This document shows positions 8,361 to 17,710 of a stretch of DNA of 64,000 bases, in pieces. Where the stretch lies: the NCBI GenBank assembly GCA_035489435.1, contig DATHKG010000024.1. One strand, given 5' to 3'. The first letter of the stretch is position 1. Each line of letters opens with the position of its first letter. This DNA comes from DATHKG01 sp035489435 (GTDB lineage Bacteria; Bacteroidota; Bacteroidia; Chitinophagales; Chitinophagaceae). Made by a program: the position numbers and the translations under genes. The notes under the pieces were generated by a model. The model made no database searches. It was given only the letters and a program-made list of their open reading frames with translations, and was not told where the DNA came from.

Positions 8361-10373
8361 ATGAAACTTTTTTTATTTTGTTTTTGTTGTTTGTTGGTAA
8401 CAATCGTGACAGGCCAGGATAGCACTATGCAATATTCAGAAGATTCAATGGCGACAAACGCTTTTAGATTGGGAGAGGTTGTGGTAACGGGGAAAAAGCG
8501 CCATCCTGCCTCATCTTTTGTCAGTGCCCATCAAATGGAAGTCTTTAGTAAACCGGATGTTTCAAAAGCATTGAATATGTTGCCTGGTATTACCTTATCA
8601 TCGGTTGGGCCACGTAATGAAGCTATGATTTACCTGAGAGGTTTTGACCTGAGGCAGGTGCCACTGCTGATAGATGGCATACCTGTTTATGTACCATATG
8701 ATGGCTATGTTGACCTGGCAAGATTTACTACATTTGATATTGCCGAAATCAATGTGTCAAAAGGTTATACCTCTGTTTTGTACGGCCCTAACGCGTTGGG
8801 CGGAGCCATTAATCTCATCAGCAGAAAGCCAGTGCGTAAATTCGAATTTAATGGCGCCACAGGATGGTTATCTGGCGGTTATCGCTCAAACATCAACATA
8901 GGAAGCAACCTGGGTAAGTTTTACCTCCAGGCAGGTGCCTCCAGGTTAAAGCGGGATTCTTTTCCTTTATCCGATAATTTTCAGCCTTCTAAAACTGAAG
9001 AAGGAGGCTGGCGCAATAACTCATGGAATACTGATGATAAATACAATCTGAAAGTGGCTTATACCCCGAATAGCAGATCCGAATACGCGCTTAGTTACAT
9101 TTACCAGCATGGGAAAAAAGGCACTCCCGTTTATTCAGGGCAGGATACGCTTAACAGCCAATTCAAGAATCCCCGATTCTGGCAATGGCCGTATTGGGAC
9201 AAACAAAGTCTCTATTTCATTTCAAATACTGTAATAGACACCACACAATATATTAAAACGAGATTCTATTATGACCGGTTTAAAAATCAATTGAACTCAT
9301 ATGATGACGCAACCTATTCGAAAATTTCGCGGCCTTATGCATTCAAAAGTTTTTACAATGATTATAGCTTTGGGGCTATCCTTGAATATGGAAAGACTAT
9401 CTCAACAATTGATAATATAAAAGGTACTTTACAATACAAAAACGATGTACATCGCGAAAACAACGAGGGCGAACCAGTTAGAACAATGTCTGACAGAACC
9501 ATTACAGCTGGCATTGAGAATGAGCTCGCACCAGTTCAACATCTGATTATTCGGACAGGAATAAGTTATAATCAAAGGGCGAGCCTCAAAGCTCAAAACT
9601 ATAACACTACAACAAAAAAGGTTACAGATTATCCTTCAAACACAAACGACGCGTTCAATATACAGGGAAGTATTGAATACAGTTTCAAAGGCATGAATGT
9701 TATAAATCTTTCCGTAGCGCGTAAAACAAGATTTGCGACTTCGAAGGATCGTTATTCTTATCGACTGGGGACAGCAGTTCCTAATCCAGACCTGGAAGCT
9801 GAGTATTCAATGAACTATGAGCTGGGTTACAAAGGTTATATCATTCCCAGGTTAAATTTCGAAGCGGCACTGTTTTATAGCAGGATACAAAATACGATCA
9901 GCATGGTTTCTAATGTCGAATTGGATCCTGTGAGAAATGTATGGCAAAGCCAATTGCAAAATGTTGGAGAAGCTAAATTCAGTGGGGTCGAAGCCACAGT
10001 TTCTTACCAGTTCCTCAAAACATTAAGCGCGGGTGTTAACTATACATTTATTGAAAGGCGTAACATGGTTGATGAATCAATTCATTTTACTGATGTACCA
10101 AAAAATAAGGTATTTGGCTTTGTTCATTACGAATTACCGGGCAAAGTTTCCATACAATTTAATTCCGAATACAACTCAAAACGGTATTCCACTACTTATG
10201 GTGCGGTTGCTGGCTCGTTCTTCCTTTTGAATGGAAGCGCATCAGTGCATGTCTGGAAATGGTTTTCGGTTGAAGCAGGGATAAACAATATAGCGGATAA
10301 AAATTATTCTTTGGTAGAAGGTTATGTTGAGCCTGGCAGCAACTATTTCGTTAATCTTTTATACCGTTTATAA
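8361..10373 (+). CDS. TonB-dependent outer-membrane receptor, candidate oxyanion or metal importer
   Basis: A 670-residue TonB-dependent receptor: signal peptide to about residue 18, plug domain about 30-150 (KPDVSKALNMLPGI, IYLRGFDLRQVPLLIDGIPVY, INVSKGYTSVLYGPNALGGAINLISRKP), then a 22-stranded-barrel type sequence ending in aromatic YFVNLLYRL. It has no carboxypeptidase-like N-domain and no SusD partner, so it is of the small siderophore/metal class rather than a SusC glycan importer. A ModE-like gene and operator-like site lie directly upstream. The stop is six bases before the cytochrome c peroxidase start, implying one transcript. Molybdate or tungstate uptake is the hypothesis. Iron chelate or another ligand remains possible. 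Confidence 0.9.
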   Translation: MKLFLFCFCCLLVTIVTGQDSTMQYSEDSMATNAFRLGEVVVTGKKRHPASSFVSAHQMEVFSKPDVSKALNMLPGITLSSVGPRNEAMIYLRGFDLRQVPLLIDGIPVYVPYDGYVDLARFTTFDIAEINVSKGYTSVLYGPNALGGAINLISRKPVRKFEFNGATGWLSGGYRSNINIGSNLGKFYLQAGASRLKRDSFPLSDNFQPSKTEEGGWRNNSWNTDDKYNLKVAYTPNSRSEYALSYIYQHGKKGTPVYSGQDTLNSQFKNPRFWQWPYWDKQSLYFISNTVIDTTQYIKTRFYYDRFKNQLNSYDDATYSKISRPYAFKSFYNDYSFGAILEYGKTISTIDNIKGTLQYKNDVHRENNEGEPVRTMSDRTITAGIENELAPVQHLIIRTGISYNQRASLKAQNYNTTTKKVTDYPSNTNDAFNIQGSIEYSFKGMNVINLSVARKTRFATSKDRYSYRLGTAVPNPDLEAEYSMNYELGYKGYIIPRLNFEAALFYSRIQNTISMVSNVELDPVRNVWQSQLQNVGEAKFSGVEATVSYQFLKTLSAGVNYTFIERRNMVDESIHFTDVPKNKVFGFVHYELPGKVSIQFNSEYNSKRYSTTYGAVAGSFFLLNGSASVHVWKWFSVEAGINNIADKNYSLVEGYVEPGSNYFVNLLYRL

Positions 10374-10379
10374 TTACAG

Positions 10380-11459
10380 ATGAGCCGGATCTTTACCATA
10401 TTATTCCTGGTAATTGTGGCAGTTTTCCTCACTGCGGGCAGCTTATATAGGTATAAAGAGCCAACACCTTTAACTATTAATTATCCGGCGTATTTTGGTA
10501 ACCGGATTACGATACCGGCTGATAACCCAACAACAGAGGAAGGAGTCAAACTGGGAAGAATGTTATTCTATGATCCGCTGCTCTCTTCCACTAACAGGAT
10601 ATCATGTGCTACTTGTCACCAACAGAAATTTGCTTTCACAGATGGAAAAGTTTTTAGTGAAGGTGTTGATGGAAAACAACAGCCCCGGAATACCATGTCA
10701 CTTAGCAACCTCTTATGGGTGAGGCAATTTTTTTGGGATGGAAGGGTGAAAGGGCTGGAAAAACAGGCGGAGACCCCGTTAACGGGTGAACATGAAATGG
10801 GTCAGTCTCTGGAAGTATCCGCATTGAAACTTTCAGACAAGGGCGATTATGCAACTTATTTCGAGAAGGCATTTGGCTCCCGCGAAATAACAGGATTAAG
10901 AATCACCTATGCCTTGTCACAGTTTGAACGGACACTGATCTCTTCAAATGCCCCTTACGATAAATACCTGGGGGGCAACCATAAACTATCTGCTTCGGAG
11001 GAGAATGGGATGCATCTGTTTTATACTAATCCGGATCCTTCAAAATATATCAGGGGTGCAGGTTGCGGCAATTGTCACGGTGGTACAAAAACCTATAGCG
11101 AACTTTTTCAGAATAATGGTTTGGAACCTGGTACTGCAGACGAGGATAGACAAACGATCACAGGCCAGCCGGCTGATGAGAGCAGGTTCAGGGTTGTAAC
11201 GTTAAGAAACATAGCACTTACCCAACCCTATATGCATGACGGCCGCTTCAAAACGCTTGAAGAAGTTCTTGATCATTATAATGAACATATTAAACAATCT
11301 CCCACATTAAGTCCTTTCCTTAAAAATAATTCAAATATTCCCGGGGGGCAGTCGCTTGCACTCACTAAAAAAGAAAAAGAAGATCTCATTTCATTTTTGA
11401 ACGCGTTAACCGATTCTGCCTTTATCTCTGACCCTTCATTCTCGGATCCTTTTAAATAA
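10380..11459 (+). CDS. di-haem cytochrome c peroxidase family protein
   Basis: A 359-residue exported protein of the CcpA/MauG family. An N-terminal membrane anchor or signal (residues 4-20) is followed by the first haem site C76-A-T-C79-H80 and a second C229-G-N-C232-H233, each in the expected half of the molecule, with the family phrases LGRMLFYDPLLS, FFWDGR and PYMHDGRF, and LIDFLNALTD-like C-terminus. It would reduce peroxide or oxidise a partner in the periplasm using two c-type haems. It is six bases after the TonB receptor, so co-transcription is likely. Related peroxidases in Bacteroidota often sit with metal-uptake or cell-surface genes. The physiological electron donor is unknown. 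Confidence 0.92.
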   Translation: MSRIFTILFLVIVAVFLTAGSLYRYKEPTPLTINYPAYFGNRITIPADNPTTEEGVKLGRMLFYDPLLSSTNRISCATCHQQKFAFTDGKVFSEGVDGKQQPRNTMSLSNLLWVRQFFWDGRVKGLEKQAETPLTGEHEMGQSLEVSALKLSDKGDYATYFEKAFGSREITGLRITYALSQFERTLISSNAPYDKYLGGNHKLSASEENGMHLFYTNPDPSKYIRGAGCGNCHGGTKTYSELFQNNGLEPGTADEDRQTITGQPADESRFRVVTLRNIALTQPYMHDGRFKTLEEVLDHYNEHIKQSPTLSPFLKNNSNIPGGQSLALTKKEKEDLISFLNALTDSAFISDPSFSDPFK

Positions 11460-11566
11460 TTGAACAGACCCTTTGAACCGATATTCAAATGCAGCCAAAT
11501 CAATATCAGAACCTGTAAATAAGATAGATTCATAAATTATAAAAGAAAATGTTTAAACTCCTCTAT

Positions 11567-12073
11567 ATGCGCAAATTCATTTTTCATTGCTTCTTCACTT
11601 TTTTAGTTACTCTGCCTTTAACATTTTACGCGCAGGTTGCAACAACCAAAACAGCAGTAAAAGTATCTGGCGAGGTAACAAAGCAATTACTGCTAACAAA
11701 AGAGGATCTGTCAAAAATGGCACGAACAACTGCGATATTCAAAGATCGTGATGGCAAAGATGTTCCTTATAGTGGCGTGGCAGTTCAACATATACTGGAG
11801 CTTGCCGGGGTCACTATGGGTAAACAACTCCGGGGCGAGAACCTGGCTAAGTATCTGCTGATAAAATGTTCAGACGGCTATGAAGTAGTTTTTTCACTGG
11901 CTGAACTGGATAAAGGATTTAATGACAAATTGGTTATCCTGGCTGACAAATCGAATGGCGCCGATCTTCCCATCGATAAAGGTCCTTTCCGAATAATTGT
12001 GCAGGGTGATAAGGTACCCGCGCGTAGCAGCTTCCAGGTCACCGAGATGATTATAAAGTTTGCGAAGGACTGA
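11567..12073 (+). CDS. small exported molybdopterin-binding-fold protein
   Basis: A 168-residue protein starting at MRKFIFHCF; an upstream in-frame ATG at 11549 gives six more residues, but the shorter form has a cleaner signal peptide (cleavage near FYAQ). The mature part matches the oxidoreductase molybdopterin-binding (SUOX-fold) domain in a minimal form: VSGEVTKQLLLTKEDLSKM, PYSGVAVQHILELAGV, KCSDGYEVVFSLAELD and a closing GPFRIIVQGD. Full enzymes are 200-400 residues and ligate Mo through a Cys in the N-terminal half. Here the only mature Cys is in KCSDGY, away from that place, so catalytic Mo binding is doubtful. It is third in the locus after receptor and peroxidase, 107 bases downstream. 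A role as periplasmic Mo-cofactor or oxyanion binder is speculative. Confidence 0.8.
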   Translation: MRKFIFHCFFTFLVTLPLTFYAQVATTKTAVKVSGEVTKQLLLTKEDLSKMARTTAIFKDRDGKDVPYSGVAVQHILELAGVTMGKQLRGENLAKYLLIKCSDGYEVVFSLAELDKGFNDKLVILADKSNGADLPIDKGPFRIIVQGDKVPARSSFQVTEMIIKFAKD

Positions 12074-12085
12074 TTAATAACTGGT

Positions 12086-12160
12086 ACTGACCAGGTTTGA
12101 ATCAAGTTTGAAACAGGTTTGATCCGGCTTTGATTCAGCTTTGTATCAGTGTCCAGTTTT
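12086..12160. repeat. degenerate short tandem repeat (AGGTTTGAATC-like)
   Basis: Five or so diverged copies of a 12-13-base unit (CAGGTTTGAATC, AAGTTTGAAAC, CAGGTTTGATCC, GGCTTTGATTC, AGCTTTGTATC) directly follow the stop of the molybdopterin-fold gene. No coding content. Confidence 0.7.
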
Positions 12161-12226
12161 CAGTTAAAGAATATTTCAATGACTACGATTGTAACCTCAT
12201 ATTTCCAAAAGTTTCAATTCCCGGAC

Positions 12227-12263
12227 TTTTAAATAAGTTAACTGGATAATTTAAATAAGTTTA
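12227..12263 (+). promoter_or_regulatory. direct repeat upstream of rhamnosidase gene
   Basis: TTTAAATAAGTT occurs twice, at about 12228 and 12250, spaced 22 bases (two helical turns), 35-70 bases before the GH78 start. Such spacing suits a regulator binding direct repeats. No regulator gene is adjacent. Confidence 0.4.
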
Positions 12264-12297
12264 TCTGTACATTGTTCAGTATACTTAAGCTTTTAAG

Positions 12298-15081
12298 ATG
12301 TCCAGATTAATGCTTGTCATGACTTTTGCCTTTTATGCCAGTCCTGTTTTTTGTCAGCCTGCCAGTATAGTTAATCTTCTTTGCAATAACGGAAAAAGCC
12401 CCGGGAATATTGATAACAAACCTCCGCGGTTTAGCTGGCAGTTCAAAACATCTGAAAATGGTTTTTCGCAATCGGCATTCCGGTTGATGCTCAGTGATAC
12501 ATACTTGTCGCTGAAAAAAGGCACAGCTAATGTCTGGAACAGCGGTAAGATAAACACTGATCAATCAATCAATTTTCCATATGGCGGGAAAAATCTACTA
12601 TCAGCCAAAACTTATTACTGGTCGGTAAAGGCCTGGGACAATCATGGCAAAGTTTATAAAAGCTATATAGATAGTTTTACCACTACTTTATTTGACAAAA
12701 ATGACTGGAGCCAGGCTCAATGGATCGGGTATGAAGAACTACCGGATTCAATGCTGGTGATTCCCGGGGTTCATGCACCGGATGCAAAAAAACTTGGTAA
12801 CAAGGCGATGAAAAGAGCGGTTGTACCCTTGTTCAGGAAAGAATTCAGCATATCAAAAAAGATAAAAAAAGCTACCGCATATATTACAGGACTTGGCCAA
12901 TATAAGTTTATGATCAATGGGGAAAAAGTTGGCAACAGCTTTTTAGCCCCTGCCTGGACCTACTATGATAAACGGGTTCAGTACAACGTCTACGATATTA
13001 CAAGGCAAATAAAAAATGGAAACAATGCCATCGGTGTTATTGTTGGCAATGGCTTTTACTATATCAACCGTGAAAGATATTTCAAAATTATCTCGGCATT
13101 TGGTTTTCCCAAATTGATTTGTAAACTCAACATCGAATATACAGATGGAACAAAGCTGGTCGTTGTTTCAGATTCCAGCTGGAAAACCTCCCCCTCTCCC
13201 ATTACATATAGCAGCATTTTTGGTGGCGAAGATTATGATGCGAGGCTCGAACAGCCCGGCTGGCACCGGGAAGGATTCAATGATACAGATTGGAAAAGCG
13301 CATTAACAGTAAAAGCTCCCAAAGGTATACTTGAAGCTGAGTTTATTTACCCGGTTATTATCAAAGACAGTTTTGAAGTAAAAAGAATCCTGCAACCAGT
13401 CAAAGATGTTTTTGTTTATGATTTCGGTCAGAATGCTTCAGGAATCATTGAACTGAAAGTTAAAGGTAAAAAAGGACAGACCATTAAACTTACACCTGCC
13501 GAGCTGCTTGATAAAGATCTGAGACCGAATCAAAAAGCGTCAGGCGCGCCTTATTACTTCATCTATACATTAAAAGGTGATGGTCTTGAAACCTGGAGAC
13601 CGGCTTTTACTTATTATGGTTTCAGGTATGTGCAGGTTGAAGGTGCAGTGCCAGATACTATGTCTATTGATCGCGGTGAAGTTGCACGCCTCATTAGTCT
13701 GAAAGAACTGCACAACAGCAGTTCCGCCCCGGAATCAGGGAACTTTCAATCATCGAACCTGTTATTTAACCGGATCGACACGCTGATCAGATGGGCAATT
13801 CAATCCAATGTTCAATCAGTGGTTACAGATTGTCCTCACCGGGAAAAGCTCAGTTGGCTCGAACAGGATTATCTCATGGGTAAATCAATTCACTACAATC
13901 TTGATATCTATCATCTGTACAAAAATCTTGTATATAATATGATTGATGCACAAACTACAGATGGGCTTGTACCTGATATTGCTCCGGAGTTTGTACCCTT
14001 TGAAGGTGGATTCAGGGATTCTCCTGAATGGGGCAGCGCATCAGTAATTTTGCCCTGGCAGATCTACAAGTGGTATGGCGACACTAATATTATCAGTGAG
14101 GCATATCCAATGATGAAAAAATATATCGCTTACCTGGAAAACAAATCCGACAATCATATACTTTCACATGGACTCGGCGACTGGTTCGATTATGGGCCAA
14201 AATCTCCCGGTGAAGCTCAACTGACACCAAAGGAATTAACAGCTACTGCAATTTATTTCTATGATGTTTCTCTACTGGCTAAAATGGCAGCATTAATCGG
14301 CAACAGTGAGGAAGTAAAACGGCTTAACCAGAAAGCCAATGCAATCAAAATCGCTTTCAACAAAAAAATTTTCAACCAGGAAACAAAAATATATTCTACG
14401 GGTAGCCAGACAGCGATGGCAATGCCGATATCTGTAGGCCTGGTTCAGGAAGAATATAAATCAGCGGTATTTAAAAATATGGTGGATTCTATAAACATAA
14501 CCGGCAAAAAGTTAACCGCCGGTGATGTTGGATATCACTTCCTGGTTGAAGCATTGCATGAAGCAGGTGCTTCACAGTTATTGTACGATATGAATGCCCG
14601 TGACGATGTGCCCGGTTACGGTTTTCAATTAAGAAAAGGAGCTACCGCATTAACAGAATCATGGCCGGCGCTGGAAGAAGTCTCCAATAATCACCTGATG
14701 CTTGGTCATATCATGGAATGGTTCTATTATGGGCTTGCCGGAATCAGCCAGTCTGATAGTTCGGTTGCATATAAAGACATCATTATAAAGCCGGAAGTAG
14801 TAGGAGATCTCAGTTATGTGAAAGGATGTTTTAACTCACCATACGGTCTTATCACAAGCGAATGGAAAAACACTGAAAAGCAATTTGAACTGATCGTGAA
14901 TATACCGGCCAATTCCAGGGCTACCGTTTTTGTGCCTGCTGAAAAAGAATCTGTAATTAGTGTTGATGGCAAAATTGTTAAAAATAAGAAGGATGTAGAC
15001 TCAACCTTGTTGGAAAATAAAAAATTTCAAATCAGGTTGAAATCCGGAAAATATGCTATTATAGTAAATAATGTACACTGA
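12298..15081 (+). CDS. alpha-L-rhamnosidase, glycoside hydrolase family 78
   Basis: A 927-residue secreted enzyme that removes terminal alpha-L-rhamnose from plant or microbial glycans. Signal peptide to about residue 19 (VFCQ). The order is an Ig-like N-domain (about 20-130), rhamnosidase N and beta-jelly-roll domains (about 190-470), the (alpha/alpha)6 catalytic barrel (about 490-830, with the family motif TDCPHREKLSW and the downstream DWFDYGPK and EAGASQL regions), and a C-terminal beta domain. Acidic residues of the TDCPHRE motif fit the known general-acid cluster. It is first in a co-oriented run with a haem-binding lipoprotein, a SUMF1-like and a DUF1080 protein. No SusCD pair or rhamnose catabolic genes are nearby, so it is not a classic polysaccharide-utilisation locus. 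Confidence 0.93.
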   Translation: MSRLMLVMTFAFYASPVFCQPASIVNLLCNNGKSPGNIDNKPPRFSWQFKTSENGFSQSAFRLMLSDTYLSLKKGTANVWNSGKINTDQSINFPYGGKNLLSAKTYYWSVKAWDNHGKVYKSYIDSFTTTLFDKNDWSQAQWIGYEELPDSMLVIPGVHAPDAKKLGNKAMKRAVVPLFRKEFSISKKIKKATAYITGLGQYKFMINGEKVGNSFLAPAWTYYDKRVQYNVYDITRQIKNGNNAIGVIVGNGFYYINRERYFKIISAFGFPKLICKLNIEYTDGTKLVVVSDSSWKTSPSPITYSSIFGGEDYDARLEQPGWHREGFNDTDWKSALTVKAPKGILEAEFIYPVIIKDSFEVKRILQPVKDVFVYDFGQNASGIIELKVKGKKGQTIKLTPAELLDKDLRPNQKASGAPYYFIYTLKGDGLETWRPAFTYYGFRYVQVEGAVPDTMSIDRGEVARLISLKELHNSSSAPESGNFQSSNLLFNRIDTLIRWAIQSNVQSVVTDCPHREKLSWLEQDYLMGKSIHYNLDIYHLYKNLVYNMIDAQTTDGLVPDIAPEFVPFEGGFRDSPEWGSASVILPWQIYKWYGDTNIISEAYPMMKKYIAYLENKSDNHILSHGLGDWFDYGPKSPGEAQLTPKELTATAIYFYDVSLLAKMAALIGNSEEVKRLNQKANAIKIAFNKKIFNQETKIYSTGSQTAMAMPISVGLVQEEYKSAVFKNMVDSINITGKKLTAGDVGYHFLVEALHEAGASQLLYDMNARDDVPGYGFQLRKGATALTESWPALEEVSNNHLMLGHIMEWFYYGLAGISQSDSSVAYKDIIIKPEVVGDLSYVKGCFNSPYGLITSEWKNTEKQFELIVNIPANSRATVFVPAEKESVISVDGKIVKNKKDVDSTLLENKKFQIRLKSGKYAIIVNNVH

Positions 15082-15264
15082 ATCGCCACGCCACTTTTAT
15101 TCTGAAACACCACAGGTATTGTGAACCAGCAATCTCCCCTGCAAATTTTGTATATTTAATTAAACACAGACCTACTGGTTAATAAGCCGTATCCTGTATA
15201 ATAATCAGCGTCGATATTGTGAGTTTATTGATTTTGCCATAACGAATCCAACGCTTCCGTCAAT

Positions 15265-17580
15265 ATGAACTTTACAGCCTTTCCACTAAGAAACATCTTG
15301 ATAGCATCTGCAACATTTGTTACACTTCTGTACAGTTGTGCAGGCGATAACACCGATAAGCCTGCATCACAATTTTCTGAAAGAAAAGTAGTTGATACAA
15401 ACCCGCCGGTTAAACCATTATCACCCGAAGAAAGCATCAGGAAAACCCAACTGCCACCAGGATTTCATATGGAGCTAGTTGCGAGTGAACCTATGGTGCA
15501 GGAACCAGTCGCATTATGCTGGGATGGAAATGGCAGAATGTATGTTGCCGAAATGAACACTTATATGAAGGATGCAAATGCGACGGGTGAATTTGAACCG
15601 ACAAGCAGGATCAAACTGCTGGAGGATATGGATGGGGATGGTAAGATGGATAAATCAACAGTGTTCATTGATAGCCTGGTATTGCCGCGCACCATACTTG
15701 CAGTCGGTGATCAATTACTGGTTACAGTAACCAACATACAGCATATCTGGAGTTATAGAGATACCAACGATGATGGTAAAGCAGACGAAAAAAAAATCGT
15801 TTTCAAGAATGACGTGATTGACTCGAGGAACCTTGAGCACCAGAACGGTGGTTTCTACTGGAACCTTGATAACTGGATCTATCCTTCACGTGACAATTTC
15901 CGCTATAAATATAAAGATGGTATGCTTATAGCCGATACCATGGTTGACAACATGATTGGCCAGTGGGGACTTACCAGTGATAACTTCGGACGTCTGTTTT
16001 ATTCTGAAGCGGGTCCGGGACTGCCCGCAGTACAAATACAACAGATGCCTGCCTATGGCGCACTAAACTTTGCGGACCAGTATACCAGGGAATTTACAAA
16101 ACCCTGGCCCATCATCGGAACCGTAGACGCCCAGGGCGGAAGATCAGCACTTCGGCCTGAGGACAATACTTTAAAAGAATTTACTTCTGGTTGTGGCCAA
16201 TCCATATTTCGCGGAGACCGGATGCCGGCTGATATGCAGGGTGATTATTTTATTCCCGAACCTGTTGGCAGGATCATCAAGAGGGGTAAGGTGATAAACA
16301 GGGATGGTAAGATTTATATTGAAGATGCTTACAAGCAGAAAGACTGGCTTGCTTCCGCAGACATGAATTTCAGACCCTTAAATACCTATACGGGTCCTGA
16401 TGGCTGTTTTTATATTGTTGATATGTATCATGGTATCATACAAGAAAGTGAATGGACAAAACCTGATTCTTATCTCGGTAAAATGATTGCCGAAAAAGAA
16501 TTATTCAAGAACAAAGGAATGGGCCGTATTTACCGTGTGGTGCATGATGATTATGTACCTGACAAAGTTCGTCCAAAGATGTTGAACGAACCGGTAAGCC
16601 AATTGGTAAGCTATCTCGGCCATCCAAATGGTTGGTGGCGCGACAATGCGCAACAGTTGATTATATTCCATAACGATCTCTCCGTTGTACCTGCTCTCAA
16701 AGAAATAGCAACCGGGAAACAAGCGGGCCTTCAACATAAACCCGGTGAACTTGCAAGGATACATGCTTTATGGACGCTTGAAGGATTGGAAGCTATTGAC
16801 AAGCCAACTCTAATAAAAGCCTTTGGTGATACTTCGGCACAGGTAAGGAAAACTGCTGTATGGATAAGTGAGCTGTATATAAACCAAAATGATCCGGCAA
16901 TACTCGAAGAGCTTGACAAACTGAAAGATGATCCCAGTGCTGATGTGCGGATCCAATTGTCTTTATCACTGCGTGGACATAACTCCCAAAAAGCCAGAAG
17001 CATTATGGATAAGTTGCTGGCGGCAAATAAAAACAACGAGATGATGCAGTTTTCATTTGCAACTTTTGTGCAGGCAGAAAAAACAAAAAATGAAGAAGCA
17101 AAAAGAACAAAAAATCTTAGCCGCGGGGACAGAGAGCTGGTATTGAATGGAGAAAAGATTTTTAAACAGCTTTGCGCGAGTTGTCATGGGGCCGATGGCA
17201 AAGGCATCACTATTGGTGGGAAAGATATGCCTGCGCCGCCACTTGCAGGGTCACCAAGGGTACGGGGGGATAAGATCATGAATATACAGTTGTTACTCTT
17301 AGGGTTGCAGGGACCAATCGATGGTAAGACTTATCCAAATACAATGCCTTCCATGGCAGGTAATGACGACAAATGGATCGCTTCTGTACTAAGTTATATT
17401 CGCAATAGCAGCGAGCTTGGCAACAAGTCTTCAATTGTTACAGAGGAAGAAGTGAAAACCGTTCGTGCAACTACGCCAAAAAAATTATTGCCACCTTTGG
17501 AAGCCGGGGCCACTTTGCAGATGCTGGAAATTTTTAAACTGGGCCGCGCCGAAAATACAAACTGGGATAAGAAGCGCTGA
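15265..17580 (+). CDS. PVC-type haem-binding lipoprotein (membrane-bound dehydrogenase-like)
   Basis: A 771-residue lipoprotein (lipobox LLYSC, Cys at residue 25). The first 400 residues match the membrane-bound dehydrogenase N-terminal domain common in Planctomycetes and Verrucomicrobia (LPPGFHMELVASEPMVQEPVALCWDGNGRMYVAEM-type opening, DxDGDGK calcium-like loops, GPDGCFYIVDMYHG). HEAT-like repeats follow (about 440-600), then a C-terminal cytochrome c domain with C637-A-S-C640-H641 and a later Met-rich PNTMPSMAG axial-ligand region. It probably oxidises a sugar or alcohol and passes electrons to the respiratory chain at the periplasmic face. It lies between GH78 and SUMF1-like genes in the same orientation. 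The substrate is unknown. Confidence 0.88.
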   Translation: MNFTAFPLRNILIASATFVTLLYSCAGDNTDKPASQFSERKVVDTNPPVKPLSPEESIRKTQLPPGFHMELVASEPMVQEPVALCWDGNGRMYVAEMNTYMKDANATGEFEPTSRIKLLEDMDGDGKMDKSTVFIDSLVLPRTILAVGDQLLVTVTNIQHIWSYRDTNDDGKADEKKIVFKNDVIDSRNLEHQNGGFYWNLDNWIYPSRDNFRYKYKDGMLIADTMVDNMIGQWGLTSDNFGRLFYSEAGPGLPAVQIQQMPAYGALNFADQYTREFTKPWPIIGTVDAQGGRSALRPEDNTLKEFTSGCGQSIFRGDRMPADMQGDYFIPEPVGRIIKRGKVINRDGKIYIEDAYKQKDWLASADMNFRPLNTYTGPDGCFYIVDMYHGIIQESEWTKPDSYLGKMIAEKELFKNKGMGRIYRVVHDDYVPDKVRPKMLNEPVSQLVSYLGHPNGWWRDNAQQLIIFHNDLSVVPALKEIATGKQAGLQHKPGELARIHALWTLEGLEAIDKPTLIKAFGDTSAQVRKTAVWISELYINQNDPAILEELDKLKDDPSADVRIQLSLSLRGHNSQKARSIMDKLLAANKNNEMMQFSFATFVQAEKTKNEEAKRTKNLSRGDRELVLNGEKIFKQLCASCHGADGKGITIGGKDMPAPPLAGSPRVRGDKIMNIQLLLLGLQGPIDGKTYPNTMPSMAGNDDKWIASVLSYIRNSSELGNKSSIVTEEEVKTVRATTPKKLLPPLEAGATLQMLEIFKLGRAENTNWDKKR

Positions 17581-17710
17581 TGGGAAGTATTCATTGAAAA
17601 AGTAAAATCAAATACCGTTACGCGGTAGAACGTTCCGTCAAATATCGTTCTGTCGAAGATCATTCAGTTAAAAAACGTTTTCTAATATACTTCTAATACG
17701 ATTGGTGATA

